Positions 49,026 to 61,660 of a DNA stretch of 64,000 nucleotides are shown piece by piece. The notes beneath the pieces are model-generated. The model was not told where the DNA came from and ran no database searches. It saw only the letters and a list, made by a program, of their open reading frames with translations. The stretch is from Ctenosaura bakeri (Eukaryota > Chordata > Lepidosauria > Squamata > Iguanidae). Where the stretch lies: assembly GCA_948474755.1 (NCBI GenBank), contig CAOLHI010000079.1, forward strand, positions 1,054,001-1,118,000, given 5' to 3'. Position numbers and translations under genes: made by a program. The first letter of the stretch is position 1. Every line of letters starts with the position of its first letter.

Positions 49026-49817
49026 TTCGTCCCACGACGTCCAAGCCTCGCGGGTGGCGAGGGGGAGACGGTCTTTGCCGCTCTCCCGCGATACGAGATC
49101 ACGTCGCGATGGCTGGTGGGAGGAGGTGGGGCTGGGCCCGGTATTTAGGGCCTGACCCGCCTCCCTGGCGGCCATTCGCGCTGGATCAAGGCGCCCCCTC
49201 CCCCCCAATGGTTTCAGTGTAAGATAGCTGGTCGCTTCGGGGCCGGGTAGGAATTTTTCCTCCCTATACGGGGGTTTTTTCGCCTACCCTACACTGCGCC
49301 GAGGGCGGGGTAATTGGCTTCACAGGGTGGTGTCTTAATTTGTGATTAAATAGGTTGCCACCAATTATGTAATCATGGCAGGCCAGCAAAGGGGGGGGGC
49401 TTAAGGTTCGGCGTGTACCTATGGCACCCCCTTTTGGGGTGGAGGATAAATCCTATCCTTGGGGAGGGCCCTAGGATCACCCCACTTGCTGCGCAGCGGG
49501 GGGTGGGCCTTGGGGCTCGCCTTCCAGACAAGGGCTGGCCAAAGGCCATCATGCACCTTCAGCGGTTGGCTTTGGGGCCCGGTATCTCGTTCAATGGGCT
49601 AGGGGAGATGGTCGGGAGCTGCCTCTTGACCCTAGTCCAATGATGCCGGGGACCCCCTTTCTTCCCCTCAGGACCAGAAATGCAAGGTCAAGTTCAAAGT
49701 CATGGTCAAGGTCAAGTTCAAGGTTAATTTCACCCATGTTAATTAGGCATATTAATAAATTGCCCTAGTTCAACCCAAGCTCTGTCTGTGGTCTTGTTAT
49801 TTCGTGGGTAGGGTGGC
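49026..49817 (+). mobile_element. GC-rich 0.79-kb element flanked by AATGCAA, possible LTR or unknown element
   Basis: A sharply bounded CpG-rich block has AATGCAA on both sides (49019-49025 and 49818-49824). Inside are a TATA-like 'cccggtatttagggcc' at about 49137, a CpG-rich leader, and AATAAA near 49754 followed by a GT-rich end 'ctgtctgtggtcttgtt'. Promoter, then poly(A) signal, then GT-rich end is LTR-like. The ends are not TG...CA, so the class is open. It has clustered nuclear-receptor-like half-sites at 49685-49725. No host gene starts here. Confidence 0.5.
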
Positions 49818-50149
49818 AATGCAAAATACTTTCACACTTGGATCTGAGTTTGCAACAAGTAAGCTGCTGGCAAAGGGGAAAGTGGTAGAGAAAGAGTGAA
49901 ACTGGGACAAGCAGGTAGAAAAGTTGGATTGCCCCTGCCAAATCAAGACAGTCAGAAGATATGGAGAACAGCTGGTGTCATGTAGCACAAATCCCACCAT
50001 AACACATCTCTTAGACTGATGCCACTCAAAGTTATGTTCCATGGATCAGTGCCAGGCCATGAGCTATCAGATGCCAGTTCCTGGACAGTTTTAATGAAAG
50101 AAAGAAACATTGCTGGCTAATGGATGAAAATGATTACTAGTATTTGCAC

Positions 50150-50200
50150 TATCATTATCATCCTCATCATCATCCTCATCCTCATCATCATCATCATTTC
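50150..50200 (-). repeat. (ATG)n/(CAT)n microsatellite
   Basis: Imperfect CAT/CCTCAT repeats. They read as an Asp/Glu run in a - strand frame that is not a gene. Confidence 0.85.
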
Positions 50201-50204
50201 CCCC

Positions 50205-51110
50205 AAAGTCCCACAATTCAAATACTGGGGGAGGGGGGTGATGATCAGTCCCCCAAATTAGATAGCTTGAGATGCACTGTCTTAGGCCACCTAGAGCAAT
50301 GATGTGTGACTGCACTTTAATCATACAAGTGTTCTTTTGTCTGACCTCTATAATGGAGGGAGGGAAAAATTCTATCTCATCGTCTCATTTGATGCTATGT
50401 TTGACATAGCTGCATTCCCAGCATCCCGGATGTTTACTTAAAAGAATCAATGATTTTGCAGTAAGCTCTTCTTCCCACTCCTTCAAGAAGAGCAAATATT
50501 TGCAATTTGTTCATGCTGTTCTGGTTTTAAATAATATAGTTTGTTTGCAAACTGTAATCACAAACTGAAGTAGCAGAATGTCTGAGGATCTCTCTCTCCC
50601 ACACCCGCTCCCCCCACCCACACGATGAGCTTAACACATTGCAAATATATATGAAACAGTTTAACCTAGAGCTAAGTGGAATGGGAGATGTATTCCTTTT
50701 TCATACCAAGCCAAGGTTTAAATAGACAGAAATACTACATGTAAATGAGGGCAATCACCTAGTATTGTACTGTTCTTGACTATTCAGTGTTCAGATTGTT
50801 ATTGTGTTTATTCTTCACACATCCACTTCTCTGAGCAAGGAGAAGTTCAAGGTCTGTTTCCTCAGGTAGAAAACACTCTAGAAATTTGTGATGTCTCTTG
50901 TGTGCAGCTCAACAGATAATAGCAGGCATTGCTGAAGCAAAAAGACAAAGGCTTTGCACTGCAAGCCAGTCCATACCCCTCAAACCCACTGCTTCCACAG
51001 TCCTCTCTGCCCCCAATACTCCAAGCATGAGATGAAATTTGGGGAAATGCAGCAGTAAGCCTGGTGTCAGGTGTGCATTTTAGAGACCCTATAACACCAG
51101 TCCTGTAAGA
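50205..51110. other. Non-coding, nothing recognised
   Basis: No exon or repeat family could be supported. Confidence 0.35.
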
Positions 51111-51119
51111 ACTGCACTA

Positions 51120-51340
51120 GATTCCAGTTTGCTTCTGAGCAAAATTGAAGGTGCTGATGTTGACCTACAAAGCCCTAAATAACTTGGGGCTAAGACATCT
51201 GAAAAACTGCCTCCTCCTATATGGGCATGTCAGAAATTTGAGACCTTGAGTGGAGGCCCTGTTGCATACTCCAGCACCTTGTGAAGTTAGGTTGGTGGGC
51301 ACACATAACACAGATTTCTCTGTAGCAGCACCTCAATTGC
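51120..51340 (+). repeat. L2-type LINE fragment
   Basis: 'aaggtgctgatgttgaccta', 'caaagccctaaataacttgg' and 'tcctcctatatgggcatgtc' follow the same C-terminal LINE region as 31530-31760. Decayed. Confidence 0.6.
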
Positions 51341-52079
51341 AAAACTCTACCCAAGGAAGATAGGTTGGCCCCATCACTTTTTAAAAGCAGTCAAGAAATA
51401 GTGGGTGTGGAGGCTATAAACTCTGAATACATCATGATTCAAAACTCCATATATTTCAAATGCAAAAAACAACAAAATGGTACAAACTCTCTGCTGCCAC
51501 CAATCGCAAACTGGGGCATGACCTCAGTTGGTCAGAACAACCAAGTAACTCACCCAAGTGACTCAAATTCTACTTATGCCTTCAGCAACTTGCTTCTTTT
51601 TACCCCAATCGCAATTCAAGTGGCTAGACACACAGATATTGGCAAAATAATCCAGTTCTTCCCTAAACACATGGATTAAATTCATAATTTTGTTCTCAGG
51701 TAAATAAAAGAAGTACTTTAGCTCAGAACGGGAAGAGTGTCACGAGTTGTTGTAGGATTGACATCAGTATAAGGCTGCATTATTTCCCCCATGTATATTC
51801 AACCCTAGGCACATTTTTATTAAGCAAAATGATAGGTAAAATACAGAGAATGAGAACAAAACAGTCAATTGTTTCTTGATATTAGATCATGGGGGGATAT
51901 GGATATGGAGAACATTCAGAGACATGCCTCTCTCTCTCCCCCCATGGCTAAAATATGCCACTCATGTCTACGTGTGAAAGAAGAATGACATCATAGTGTC
52001 CAAGGCAGAGAAAAGAACAAAGAACTGAATTAGGGATCTCTAAGCATTTCAAGGTGCAGGGTGCCTGAAGAGAAGGAGA

Positions 52080-52445
52080 GACAATTGTGTAGCCCCCAGA
52101 TGTTGTTGAACTGTCTACACTGGTGAGGGCTGATATGAGCTGCAGTTCACCATCATCTGTTATGTGCAGTGGGCTTGTTTTCTGCTGCTCCAGAGACCAG
52201 AACATGAACCAATGGATTCAAATTACAAGCAAAGAGATCCCACCTAAATGTTAGGAAGACTTCTTTTCCATAAGAGCTGTTTGGCAATGAAATAGATCAC
52301 CTCAGAGGTTGATGGACTTTCCGTCTTTGGAAGTCTTTAAACAGAAGTTAGAAGGCCATTTTTCAGAAGACTTTAGTTATGTATTCCTGCGTGGAGGGGG
52401 TTGGATTAGACAGCCCTTGCAGTTACTTCCAGCATTGTGATTCTC
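52080..52445 (+). repeat. Short palindromic repeat followed by CR1 3' end
   Basis: 'ccccagatgttgttgaactg' to about 52150 is the foldback family. From about 52170 a CR1 3' end follows: 'tctgctgctccagagaccag', 'cacctaaatgttaggaagac' and 'ggaagtctttaaacagaag'. Confidence 0.75.
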
Positions 52446-52449
52446 AGAA

Positions 52450-54640
52450 TCTGTGAAATGGCAATTAGCTTCCAGTAGCCTCTTTCCAAAGGAAATCAAA
52501 CTTGAGCAAACACTGTATGCCTGCAATATATCATCATTTGCATAAGTATGAAATGATTACCAATCAGCACTGGTAATTAAACTATATCTACTTAACAGGG
52601 AGATACTTAGCACCAGACTATAATGTTAGTACAACTAGAATCTAAATGTTGCACCGTATGGAGTTATATTCCTATGACATTTCATTTGTGGAGAACCATG
52701 AGTGTGACTTGCTCATCCCCATGGACTCACAACGATATTCTTCTACCACAACAGACTGGCTAGTGATATGGACTTTCTATACAATTTAATGGATTTTCTA
52801 TACAATATACACTTTGGATTTTACCCTATCTCCATCAAAAACTACTTTCTTTGGAAACACTCTTTTACAGTGCATCTCTGCTATATATATTATGTAGATT
52901 ACATAAAATGACCAGCCCTTGAAGCAGGGGTTTGGGGTTGGATTGCTTTTTTTATTACCTCTAGTAAATGATTCGCAAACATTCTGAAATAATTGTTTTG
53001 GCAAGGCAAATGTTTTAAATATAAATATACAGATATTTCAAAATATCTTGGAAATATACAGAGGAAATATTCAAGCACTCTAATTAATTCTGATTCTTCA
53101 GTAACCTAGCTGGACATGGTCCTACACAAGAGCCCGGAATAGTTACTTTTCTGGACTACAATTTCCACAGTTCTCCAACCAATATGGCCAATGACCATTC
53201 TGGGAGTTATAGTTCAAACAAGTGATGTTTCCAAGCTCTGTCTCAACACAAATTCATCTCCCAGGTTTCTCCATTTCTTCTTTCTTTAGTCATATCTCTA
53301 TTCCCAAAGGAAGGATGACCACTTTTTCTGCATCAAACTGACCTCCAACAGCAACATGATGGCCTCCATGTTAGTGAGGTACTGCATTCACTACCTGAAC
53401 TTTGAAAAAACTGTAGCCATGGTACTGAGCCTATTTTGTAAGTGGGGTTCAGCAACTTGGATTGCTCTTTTTAAAATCAGACTAAAACCTAGAGGAGCTT
53501 AATTGCCCCAATGACATGGAAGCCACCTGCTGGCACTGGCTTCAGCAATCCCATTACACTATTACTGAATTACATCTATGAAAAAAAAGCAGAGCTGATG
53601 TTATTCGTTGAAACAATATCTCCTTTTTGAAAAGGGTCTTTGATTCCCACTGAATTTAACATACGCTAGGAGCAATGATCTTCTCCTGCTTCATGATTTA
53701 TGTTTAAGAGATGAAGGGCAAAAAGCCACAAAACACAAAGTAGTAAGTTGAAACACCTCTATCAACTTGGCCCCAAGTAGTCGTAATAGCTTGCATTGGA
53801 AATAACATTTGCTAGTGGGGTGACCTATTATCAGAAAGAAAAATCAAGCATAGTAACACTTAATCAGCAGAATTAAGCCATGGTCACCCATCGTGAGTAT
53901 TCCTGGATTTAGACTAAGGCTCAATTTGGTCCTGCTTGTACAAGCAGGATCCCAAGGGAATTAAATCTGTATCATGGGCAATGACTCTTGCAGGATCCCA
54001 GAATTCAATTATACAGCTGAAAACAGATGTTTCCTGTTGAATCACATGCTCTAATAGTTTGGAATTTATCACTTTAACATGATGATTTTTAAAAGGTTTT
54101 AAATTTTATAGCTAGCTATTTTCCCAAGATTTTATAAGGACAGCTCTGTATCAACAAACCTCTTCCCCTTTCTGTTCTGGCTGTTTTCTATCTTCCACTT
54201 TTGCATGAACATCCTGTGCCAGACACTTAACAAGAATAGTATAAAGCTGTTAGAAAGATTTTAGAGTGAATATGGGGAAATAGTTTTGTAATGATTTTCC
54301 ACTAAGAAATATAATCCCTCCTCAGGTCTAGTATTCCTTGCACAGTTTCATTCGCATTTTCCAGAAACATAGAAATTGATCCTTAATTTACAATTCAATT
54401 TCCTTGTCGTTTTAATCTCTGATTTAGGCTAAATCTGGTGCTTGTATTCAGGTGGCATAGCCTCCAATAGCCCAGGATCACTTCCTTCCTAGAATAAGGC
54501 AGCAGGATACAGAAGAAGTTGGTTTATCAGTGCAAAAAAAATCTAATTCAGTTTTTTTATGGTATCATGTGCGACAGGCTGGCATTCTAAGGCTTGGAAG
54601 TCTTTGAGAGGCAGAGGCCATTAAAAATGTACGCATACTT
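52450..54640. other. Non-coding; one palindromic repeat fragment near 53150
   Basis: Apart from 'ctggactacaatttccacag' ... 'ctgggagttatagttcaaa' at 53150-53225 (foldback family), nothing was recognised. Confidence 0.4.
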
Positions 54641-54649
54641 CTGTGGAAG

Positions 54650-55519
54650 TGTTACCACGGTTATGATATGTCTGGTGAGAACACTAGATGTCTTTTGATA
54701 TCAAATAATTTGGCCTTTACTTGACCTTTCTCTGCCACCCCACTCCACATGTTTGCAGAGGTCCACCGGACAAGCACGTACTAGGCGCGGCCGTTAATGG
54801 TTGTAAATTCCAAACCTCATTTAGGCAGGCAACTTAAGCCTCTCCGATGCTTCAGGGAACACCTTTTTGCAAACATGCCTTGCTCAGCGCGAATCTACAC
54901 AAAGACGCACGGCCGAGTGCCGAGCCATTCCTTTATGTTGGGCTATTTGCATACTGGCCATACTATTGTCATCAAGCGCTAAGCTCATCATGTAAACTTG
55001 ACCTTTTCCAACTCCTTTGTCCAGCTACAAATTTACTTTGTTCTCACCGAGCATGGCATGGCCTGTAGGTACAATCCACCCTATAAAAGGTCCCCAAATC
55101 CAAGCCTACCTCGGAACACTCCGGACTGCTATCCCCCCTTGCTGTCAGTTTGTCCAGCGAGTCGCCCCCTCAGCGAACCATGCTGAGCTTTCCTCCCCTT
55201 GACCTCCTCTTCTCTCCAGGACTACAAGACCAGGTGTTGTATTACCCATTCCCCAAAAACTCTCCATTTCTATTTCTCAGTTAGTTAGAGTATGTCTTGT
55301 CTTTTGTGTTGTTTGTTCTCAATAAAATACTGTTTGTTACTTTAAACTTGTCTAGCCGCTCTCTGACATGACGCTGTATACATAGGGTAAAAGAACCTAG
55401 CTAAAGTTACCCTGCCTCTCATTAGCTTGAGAGAGTGCTCAAGTCTGATTTCCCCCATCTTGTGTTTTTATTTGGTAATTTGGGAAGCCCTCCCGGGACC
55501 CCCAACACACAGGGTAACA
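54650..55519 (+). mobile_element. Solo LTR of an endogenous retrovirus-like element, 870 bp
   Basis: The element begins TGTTACC and ends GGGTAACA, giving TG...CA termini with a short inverted repeat. GAAG occurs on both sides (54646-54649 and 55520-55523), a 4-bp target duplication typical of gammaretrovirus-like (class I) integration. It has a TATA box 'ctataaaagg' at 55081-55090 and AATAAAA near 55321, about 240 bp apart. A GT/T-rich region and 'ccctcccgggacccccaac' near the end are U5-like. No internal viral genes are adjacent, so this is a solo LTR left by recombination. Its GC content exceeds the flanks. Confidence 0.82.
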
Positions 55520-55639
55520 GAAGTTCTACCGAACTCAGTGTGGCTTACTTCTGAGAAGACACATAAATGGGCAAAGCGCAATACATAGCTGTATGAAGGT
55601 CCCAAGTGGGCACCCCAAGACCCTTGATTTGGGGAAGAG

Positions 55640-55806
55640 AATGACAAGCCTTATGTAGAATTGCATAAAAATGATAAATAGCAATTTGCCATTGTCCCCC
55701 CACTCAAATGTCAGGGTGTTAGGGGGAATCGTATGGAGTGTACCCTATCAAGTCTACACAAAAGACCAAAATGGACCCAGGACCCTCAGAATTTGCCCAC
55801 CCCTGA
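55640..55806 (-). mobile_element. Possible hAT-like MITE right end
   Basis: The end 'agaatttgcccacccctgag' is the inverse of the hAT-like terminus at 43637. The left end was not found. Confidence 0.45.
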
Positions 55807-55809
55807 GGT

Positions 55810-57040
55810 ACAATTACCGTACATTACATATTACACTATACATAGGTGAGTTTCTTTTTGCCTTTGTCACTCAGAGATCTAAAGCATTTAAGACTGAAAG
55901 TGACAGAGGGCTCCTCTTACTAGCAATTAGATGGAACTGCTAAGCAATGTTCTACTGCTAGAAAAAGAACAAAGCCCAGGAGTAGAAAAACAATGGAGGG
56001 TTATGAATAGAAAGATGTTTTCTGAAGCTCCCAAAAAGGAAGGAAGAGTGAGGCAAAGTGATAGCCTAATAAAAGCCTCATCTGAAAGTGCTCTGTGAAA
56101 GGTTCCCTGCCCTAGCCATCCCAGCTGCTGATCCCAACTTATTTCTGCCTTCCTTTCATATACATAGCACAACGGCCAGGTTGGAGTCAACAGAATAATT
56201 TTCTATGACAGAGAAATTCAGACAAAAATATTTAAGGCCAGCCAAATTATTTGGCACTCAAGGCAGAAAAGCCCACAAACACCTCCTCCATTCCTAATTA
56301 TGTAATGTATTAATTAATGAAATAAAAATAATAACTGTCTGAAGGACTTGTCTTTTTCTGCCTGCTAGTAGAGCTAGGTCTGCATACCTTTTGGCACAGT
56401 TACAAATACAGAGTAATGAAGAAAAGCAGTAATGAACAGGAGTAAGAAGCGAAGAATTATAGACAGAGGGAAATCACTATTGAAAAAGTAGGTACAGACA
56501 TCCTTAAGAACAGAGTACTCATTTTGTAGCCTTCAATCTGCATAAACAGATAAGAAGGCATAAAAATAACATTCCCATTTTTCTCTAGCCCAAAAGGTGT
56601 AAAGTGCTTTAAGCTTTGCAGTAATCACTTGAACACAGGGGAATACATGGTAAGATTACTTGTCAAGGACAGCAGTGAGGTGTTATAAAATTGTACCGAG
56701 GACCTATGCTATTCAGTCATCATGTCAGGTATAGCTGATAGAGAGCTTTTAACTTTCTAAGCAATTACAGCATGCTTTCCAAACAAAGTTGTTACATTAG
56801 GAAAATTGTCACACAAAGGACATTTCATGAATAAACATTAGCCTTAAAATAACCTTCTATAACATAAAGGCTATTTTAAAAAGAAAAATTCAAACTAGGG
56901 GCCAGAGGATTTCTTTTACTTATTTACTTACTTCATTTATTTATTTATTTAAAAAAGGAGGTAAACTTTTATGAATGCGAGCAATTTCAAAGTGCTGTTT
57001 GATTAATAGGTATATGTTTATGCCTGAACATCCTTTTTCA
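55810..57040. other. Non-coding, nothing recognised
   Basis: AT-rich sequence with a short TTTA repeat near 56925-56950; no gene or repeat family could be supported. Confidence 0.35.
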
Positions 57041-57044
57041 TCCA

Positions 57045-57425
57045 TCACAGTTCTTTGGAAGCATACCAGTGCTACCATATGTACTCAGAGGTACACTTGC
57101 TCTCATACCAGCTTCTCCATAGGTTCTCCTCTTTATGTTCCTGCCATCTGAGAAGGAGTTAGCAGCTGAAGAAAGGACCTTCTTAGCAATGGTGTCATTT
57201 GGGGAATTCCCTCTCTTCACAGGCTCTACTGGTACTGCTATACCTGGCATGGGACCAGAAATTTTGAGGCTGAACTCCTGTGTGTTATAATATGCTGTTG
57301 CTGAGGGGCCCAGTCTAACATCTCCAGGTATGTGAAATTTTAACTATATTTTGTCTCAACTCAAATTGTGAGCTGCCTCAGTTTCCATATTGAAAAAAGG
57401 GCAGGATATAAATCACATAAATAAC
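57045..57425 (+). repeat. L2-type LINE 3' end
   Basis: 'aggaccttcttagcaatggt' with 'ggggaattccctctcttcac' corresponds to the LINE C-terminal block seen at 31680. A 3' UTR follows with 'gtgagctgcctcagtttcc' and 'gggcaggatataaatcaca'. The clean open frame on the opposite strand is therefore a shadow. Confidence 0.65.
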
Positions 57426-57572
57426 TACCATTGGATAGAACCACCAAGAAACCTTCCCTGCCCAAGGAATTAGAGGTAGAAGGTCAAATGGTTACCCACC
57501 CTTATAGAAGGTCAGTGCTACAAGGTACACAAGCAGACAGCTTTCTTGAGGTGTGGCTCTGAAAGACCAGGG

Positions 57573-59556
57573 CAGTGATGTATTTAAGTCTTTTACTCCA
57601 AGTCTCAAGTCAAGTCTCAAGTCCTTGCAAGATACTTTCAAGTCAAGTCTTAAGTCTGGGAGCCAACTTTATACCCCAACCTATATGCCAGAATTTCTGG
57701 ACAGGGTTGAATAAAGTAAGTTTTAACAACTTAAGTAGAATCAGCCCTCCACATTTGTGATTTTACCATCTGCAGCTTCAGGAGTGGAGAATAAGATCCT
57801 TCTTACACTCCTTTCCCCAAGCTAGAGGTTTTTGTGTCAAGGGGCATAAAAGACTCTGCAGTTTCAGAAGCGGGGAATAGGATCTTTCTTACTTCCCATT
57901 TCTGAAGCTAGAGGCTTTTTCGAAAGTGGGGAATAGGATAACAGATGACTCCGGTATGAAGATGAAATCAAGAGAGAAATTGGAAACTGAAGGAATAAAA
58001 TTAAGCTGGTTTCCCTACAGACAGCTAAAGGAAAGATTTCAGATGGATGTACAAACCTATGGAATACAACAAAAGGAACAAATTCATTTACTGAGAATGT
58101 TAAGAGAAAATCCACCACATTTACTAGCACATTTGTACAAAGAAATTTTACAACAAGAATGTGAGAGAGAGACAGTTAAAGTTGCAATGATACAATGGGC
58201 ACGAAACATTGGACACTCAATACAGTTAGAATGATGGGAACAGAGTTGGCAACGTACACAGAAATTTACCGCTGCCCAAAATTTAAAAGAAAACTATTAC
58301 AAACTATTTCATAGATGGTACATGACACCAGAAAAATTAAAGACAATTTATAAGACAGGTACAGGTCAATGCTGGAAATGTCAAGAGAACTGTGGCACAT
58401 TATTTCATATGTGGTGGTTATGTCCTAGAGCACAAAAATACTGGAAAGAAATACATAAGAAAATAAGTTCAATTTTGAAGATTCAATTCGGGATGACACC
58501 AATTTTACTTGTTAAACACGACACATACTCTAGATGCAACACCAGCTAAGAGACATTGGAGAATTATATTGTATATGGTGACAACAGCTCATATTGAATA
58601 TGCACGATTTTGGAAAAATGAAACTACACCTACAACGGAACAGTGGTGGACAGCTTTTATGGAAAATAGAAATACGGACATACTTACACAAAGATTGAAA
58701 GGGAAATCAGATGAGGACATAAACAAAGAGTGGAAGATTGTTACAGATTTGGGTTGGGGGTAGACGGAGGGCATTACATTTTTCATGATAATTATTATAC
58801 AGTTAACAGTTAATGAAATATCATGTAGCAAGTAAAGTAGAGATATATAGCAGGAACTAACAAATTATAGATTATTAACATTTTATTGCGATACGTGATA
58901 TAACAAATTGAGGGAATATCAATAATTGTAATCCAGAAAGGAAAGGAAAAAGGAAAAACATTACATGTAGCATTGTAGAAATTACTGTTTGTTTTATTTG
59001 TTGAAATTTGAATAAAATTATATATATAAAAAAAGTGGGGAATAGGGTCCTTCTTATTCCTCATTACTGAAGCTTCAAAGGCTTTAGAAGGAAGGATCCT
59101 TCTTCCTCAAGTCCATCGCATAACACATTTGCTGTTTCCCCCCTAAGAAACATGCCCTGCACTCTGGGGGTGAGTCTTGCCTTCTGCTCTTAGAAAAAGT
59201 TTTACAAGGCTCCTCTGATATGCAGTGAAGAACAGTCTTCAACCCAGCTCAAGCCCGTTGCCTAACCCATTTGTTGTTCTCCTCCAAGAAATGTGCCTAT
59301 ATTTTGGACTTGAGACAGATCATCATGGGACCAGTAGGTAAAAAGGGATGTAAGTGTTGTTCAAAGTTGTAAGGCATCTGGATGAATGTGTTACGTTACT
59401 AAACAAAGGGCAGCAAGTTGGTCACCAAAAAAATACAAGTCACAAGCTGAGTTGTGTCAGTGCATCATTTATTGCTGAGTCAAGTTCGAGTCAAATCACT
59501 GAAGTGACCTAAGTTTGACTTGAGTCCGAGTCAATTGACTCAAGTCTACATCACTG
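57573..59556. mobile_element. hAT-like non-autonomous element containing a nested L1
   Basis: The left end CAGTGATGTA and right end TACATCACTG-type sequence ('gtctacatcactg') are inverted. They are rich in subterminal 'caagtc'/'gacttg' words. Flanking 8-mers GACCAGGG (57565-57572) and GACCAGGA (59557-59564) fit a hAT 8-bp duplication. The interior has repeated 'ggggaatagga' blocks, and an L1 occupies 57938-59031. No transposase frame is visible. Without the L1 the element is about 0.89 kb. Confidence 0.78.
57938..59031 (+). mobile_element. 5'-truncated L1 with 15-bp target duplication
   Basis: AAAGTGGGGAATAGG flanks it at 57923-57937 and 59032-59046. The interior reads the C-terminal part of L1 ORF2: SWFPYRQLKERFQMD, a CWKCQENCGTLFHMWWLCP Cys/His motif, and WWTAFMENRNTDILTQRL near the end. 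A stop at about 58232 and a frameshift near 58510-58550 inactivate it. AATAAA near 59010 and a short A-rich tail close it. It lies inside the hAT-like element and is younger than that element. Confidence 0.9.
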
Positions 59557-59559
59557 GAC

Positions 59560-61655
59560 CAGGATATCTAAAACTTCAGTTTTGGTATCTTCCATTGTTG
59601 GAACACTTGCCCTGCCTCTTTGGAACCCAACAGCCCAATGAACTTTACCTGCTCCTAACTGCTAGCTTTCAGGTCTCTTGTTCCTTAACTGGCTGCCATT
59701 CCTTGTCTGCTTTTACAGTGTATGAACTTTGAATGCAATGGCCTTACTCTGAATAGACATGTGTAGGAATGTAAGGTATGAGAGAAACTGCATGAGCCAC
59801 CAAAGGTCAAGTTACACATGAAGCTTTGATTACTCAAAAGTAAATGTAGATGGTCCAAGTACAGGCTAGGACCTCCCCACACAATTTAGTTTTCTCTGAA
59901 ATTTTGGCAACGCTCTGTGTAGATTTAAAAAAAAGGGGGGTGAACCTCAATTGGCACTAATGGAAACTTTTTTAAAAATTCCTGCATCAGAGTAGAGAGA
60001 AAATGTTTAGATTAAAAACTAAATTTGGAGGGTGAGGTTTAAACATTCCCCATTCACATATGGTGTTCCCAATCCAAATTGCTGTTCATACTCTAGAACT
60101 TTTAGAAAAGGAAATATATAGCTTCATACTATGTGTTTAGCACAGCATGCAGTTTGCTCCTGGTTTGCCCCAGGTCACTGTGCACGTTATTCCCCACTGG
60201 CTTTAAAAATAATAAAGAAAATACAGCTACAGAAGTTGCAATCTGAAATACAAGACCCATGTAGTAGGGATAGATTTCTTAAACACATTTCTGTTTCCAG
60301 TACTTGCTATCCCAAATCATGCAAGCTTTTTTTTTTTTTTACTTTTAGGGGAAAACACATAGCCCCAATCAAAACATGTATTTAAACTACAGAATTTGAT
60401 AATTTTATTATTTAATCCATTAATTTATACCACACTTTTCTCCCAAAAAGAGACTCAGTTCAACTAAAGTCCAACCAAAAATCTTATTTTACAATTAAGT
60501 TTATCTTATTTTACAGTTAACAAGTGGGGAAAAAATTAAACAAGCAATTCTCTTTAAAAATCATTATCATTAAAACAGTTTAAAAACATTTAACTGCCTT
60601 GGCTCCATCACATAGAATCTTCGAATGTTTAGTTCTGTGAGATACCTGGAATTCTTTGTCAGGTAGTTCTAATATAATTCAGGAGAAAGCACTATAGAAT
60701 TCTAAGTACCTCCACTAAACCCCAAATTCCAGGATTCTGCAGAATACAGCCATGACAGTTAAAAGTGTCAATACTGATATAACTGCATAGTTCACTATAC
60801 AGTATATGAATAAAGTTAATTAGAGTAGTATCAAACTGCATAGTTCACAGTATACCATTATAGTAATCTAGTGCACTATTAAAGCACTATAACTGCATGC
60901 TATCAGTTCATCCAAACTGAGTATAAGTGTCTTTATCAGAAAAATAGAGAAGAAATACTTATGAAACTTCTTCCAGGTGTATCTTGTGCTTCAGAGTGTA
61001 CTTTCCATGGCAATACTTTGCTTTCTTAAAAAGCCCTGGCAGTGGTGGGTGAGTAATCCATGTAATTTGCAGTGCAATGTGCAATTTGGCCACAGCTCAG
61101 CTTCAGCTGTTACACCAAAGGAATGTACACTTACAGCAAAGTTAGTGTCATAGCAATACTGAGCAGACTACCAAATGTATTGCAGTCAAGAGAAGAAACT
61201 TTCCTAAATGGATGTTAATTCATTGCAGAGGGTTTCCAGAAAGATGTGTCTTCATTATTTTGTGATCCCACACTGCATCTCCAATGCCAGAGGGTGCAAA
61301 GGGATTTATGGAGAATGAAATATCCTCCTACGTTACAAATTGCTGTCATGATGGACAATTTTTAGATTCTGCTGGATCATTAGAAATGCAAGTCACAGCC
61401 ACATCGTTGAAGCAGAAAGCAAAGTGGGTTATAGATGGCTGCCGAAAGACAAGAGATGTATCAAATATTCACACACACACATTTGAACTTCTAGACCACT
61501 AGACTATTTAAGACTCCCTCCCTACTATTTTTTAAACCTATCAGCTGCTGGGATTTGCATAAGAAAAAGATTAACCCAAAAGAGAACATCCAAGAGAAAG
61601 ATAATCTCAATCTCAAACAGGCAGAGCTGAAACAGAAGCAGTCCAGAGACACAAA
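59560..61655. other. Non-coding, nothing recognised
   Basis: AT-rich, presumed METTL24 intron. No exon, RNA gene or recognised repeat. Confidence 0.35.
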
Positions 61656-61660
61656 ACTAA

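Noticed and set aside
57038..57250. Clean - strand frame with protein-like composition, extendable upstream to about 57335
   Set aside because: The + strand of the same interval matches the C-terminal/3' region of an L2-type LINE ('ggaccttcttagcaatggt', 'gggcaggatataaat'), so this frame is a shadow of a repeat. Its upstream splice context is also poor.
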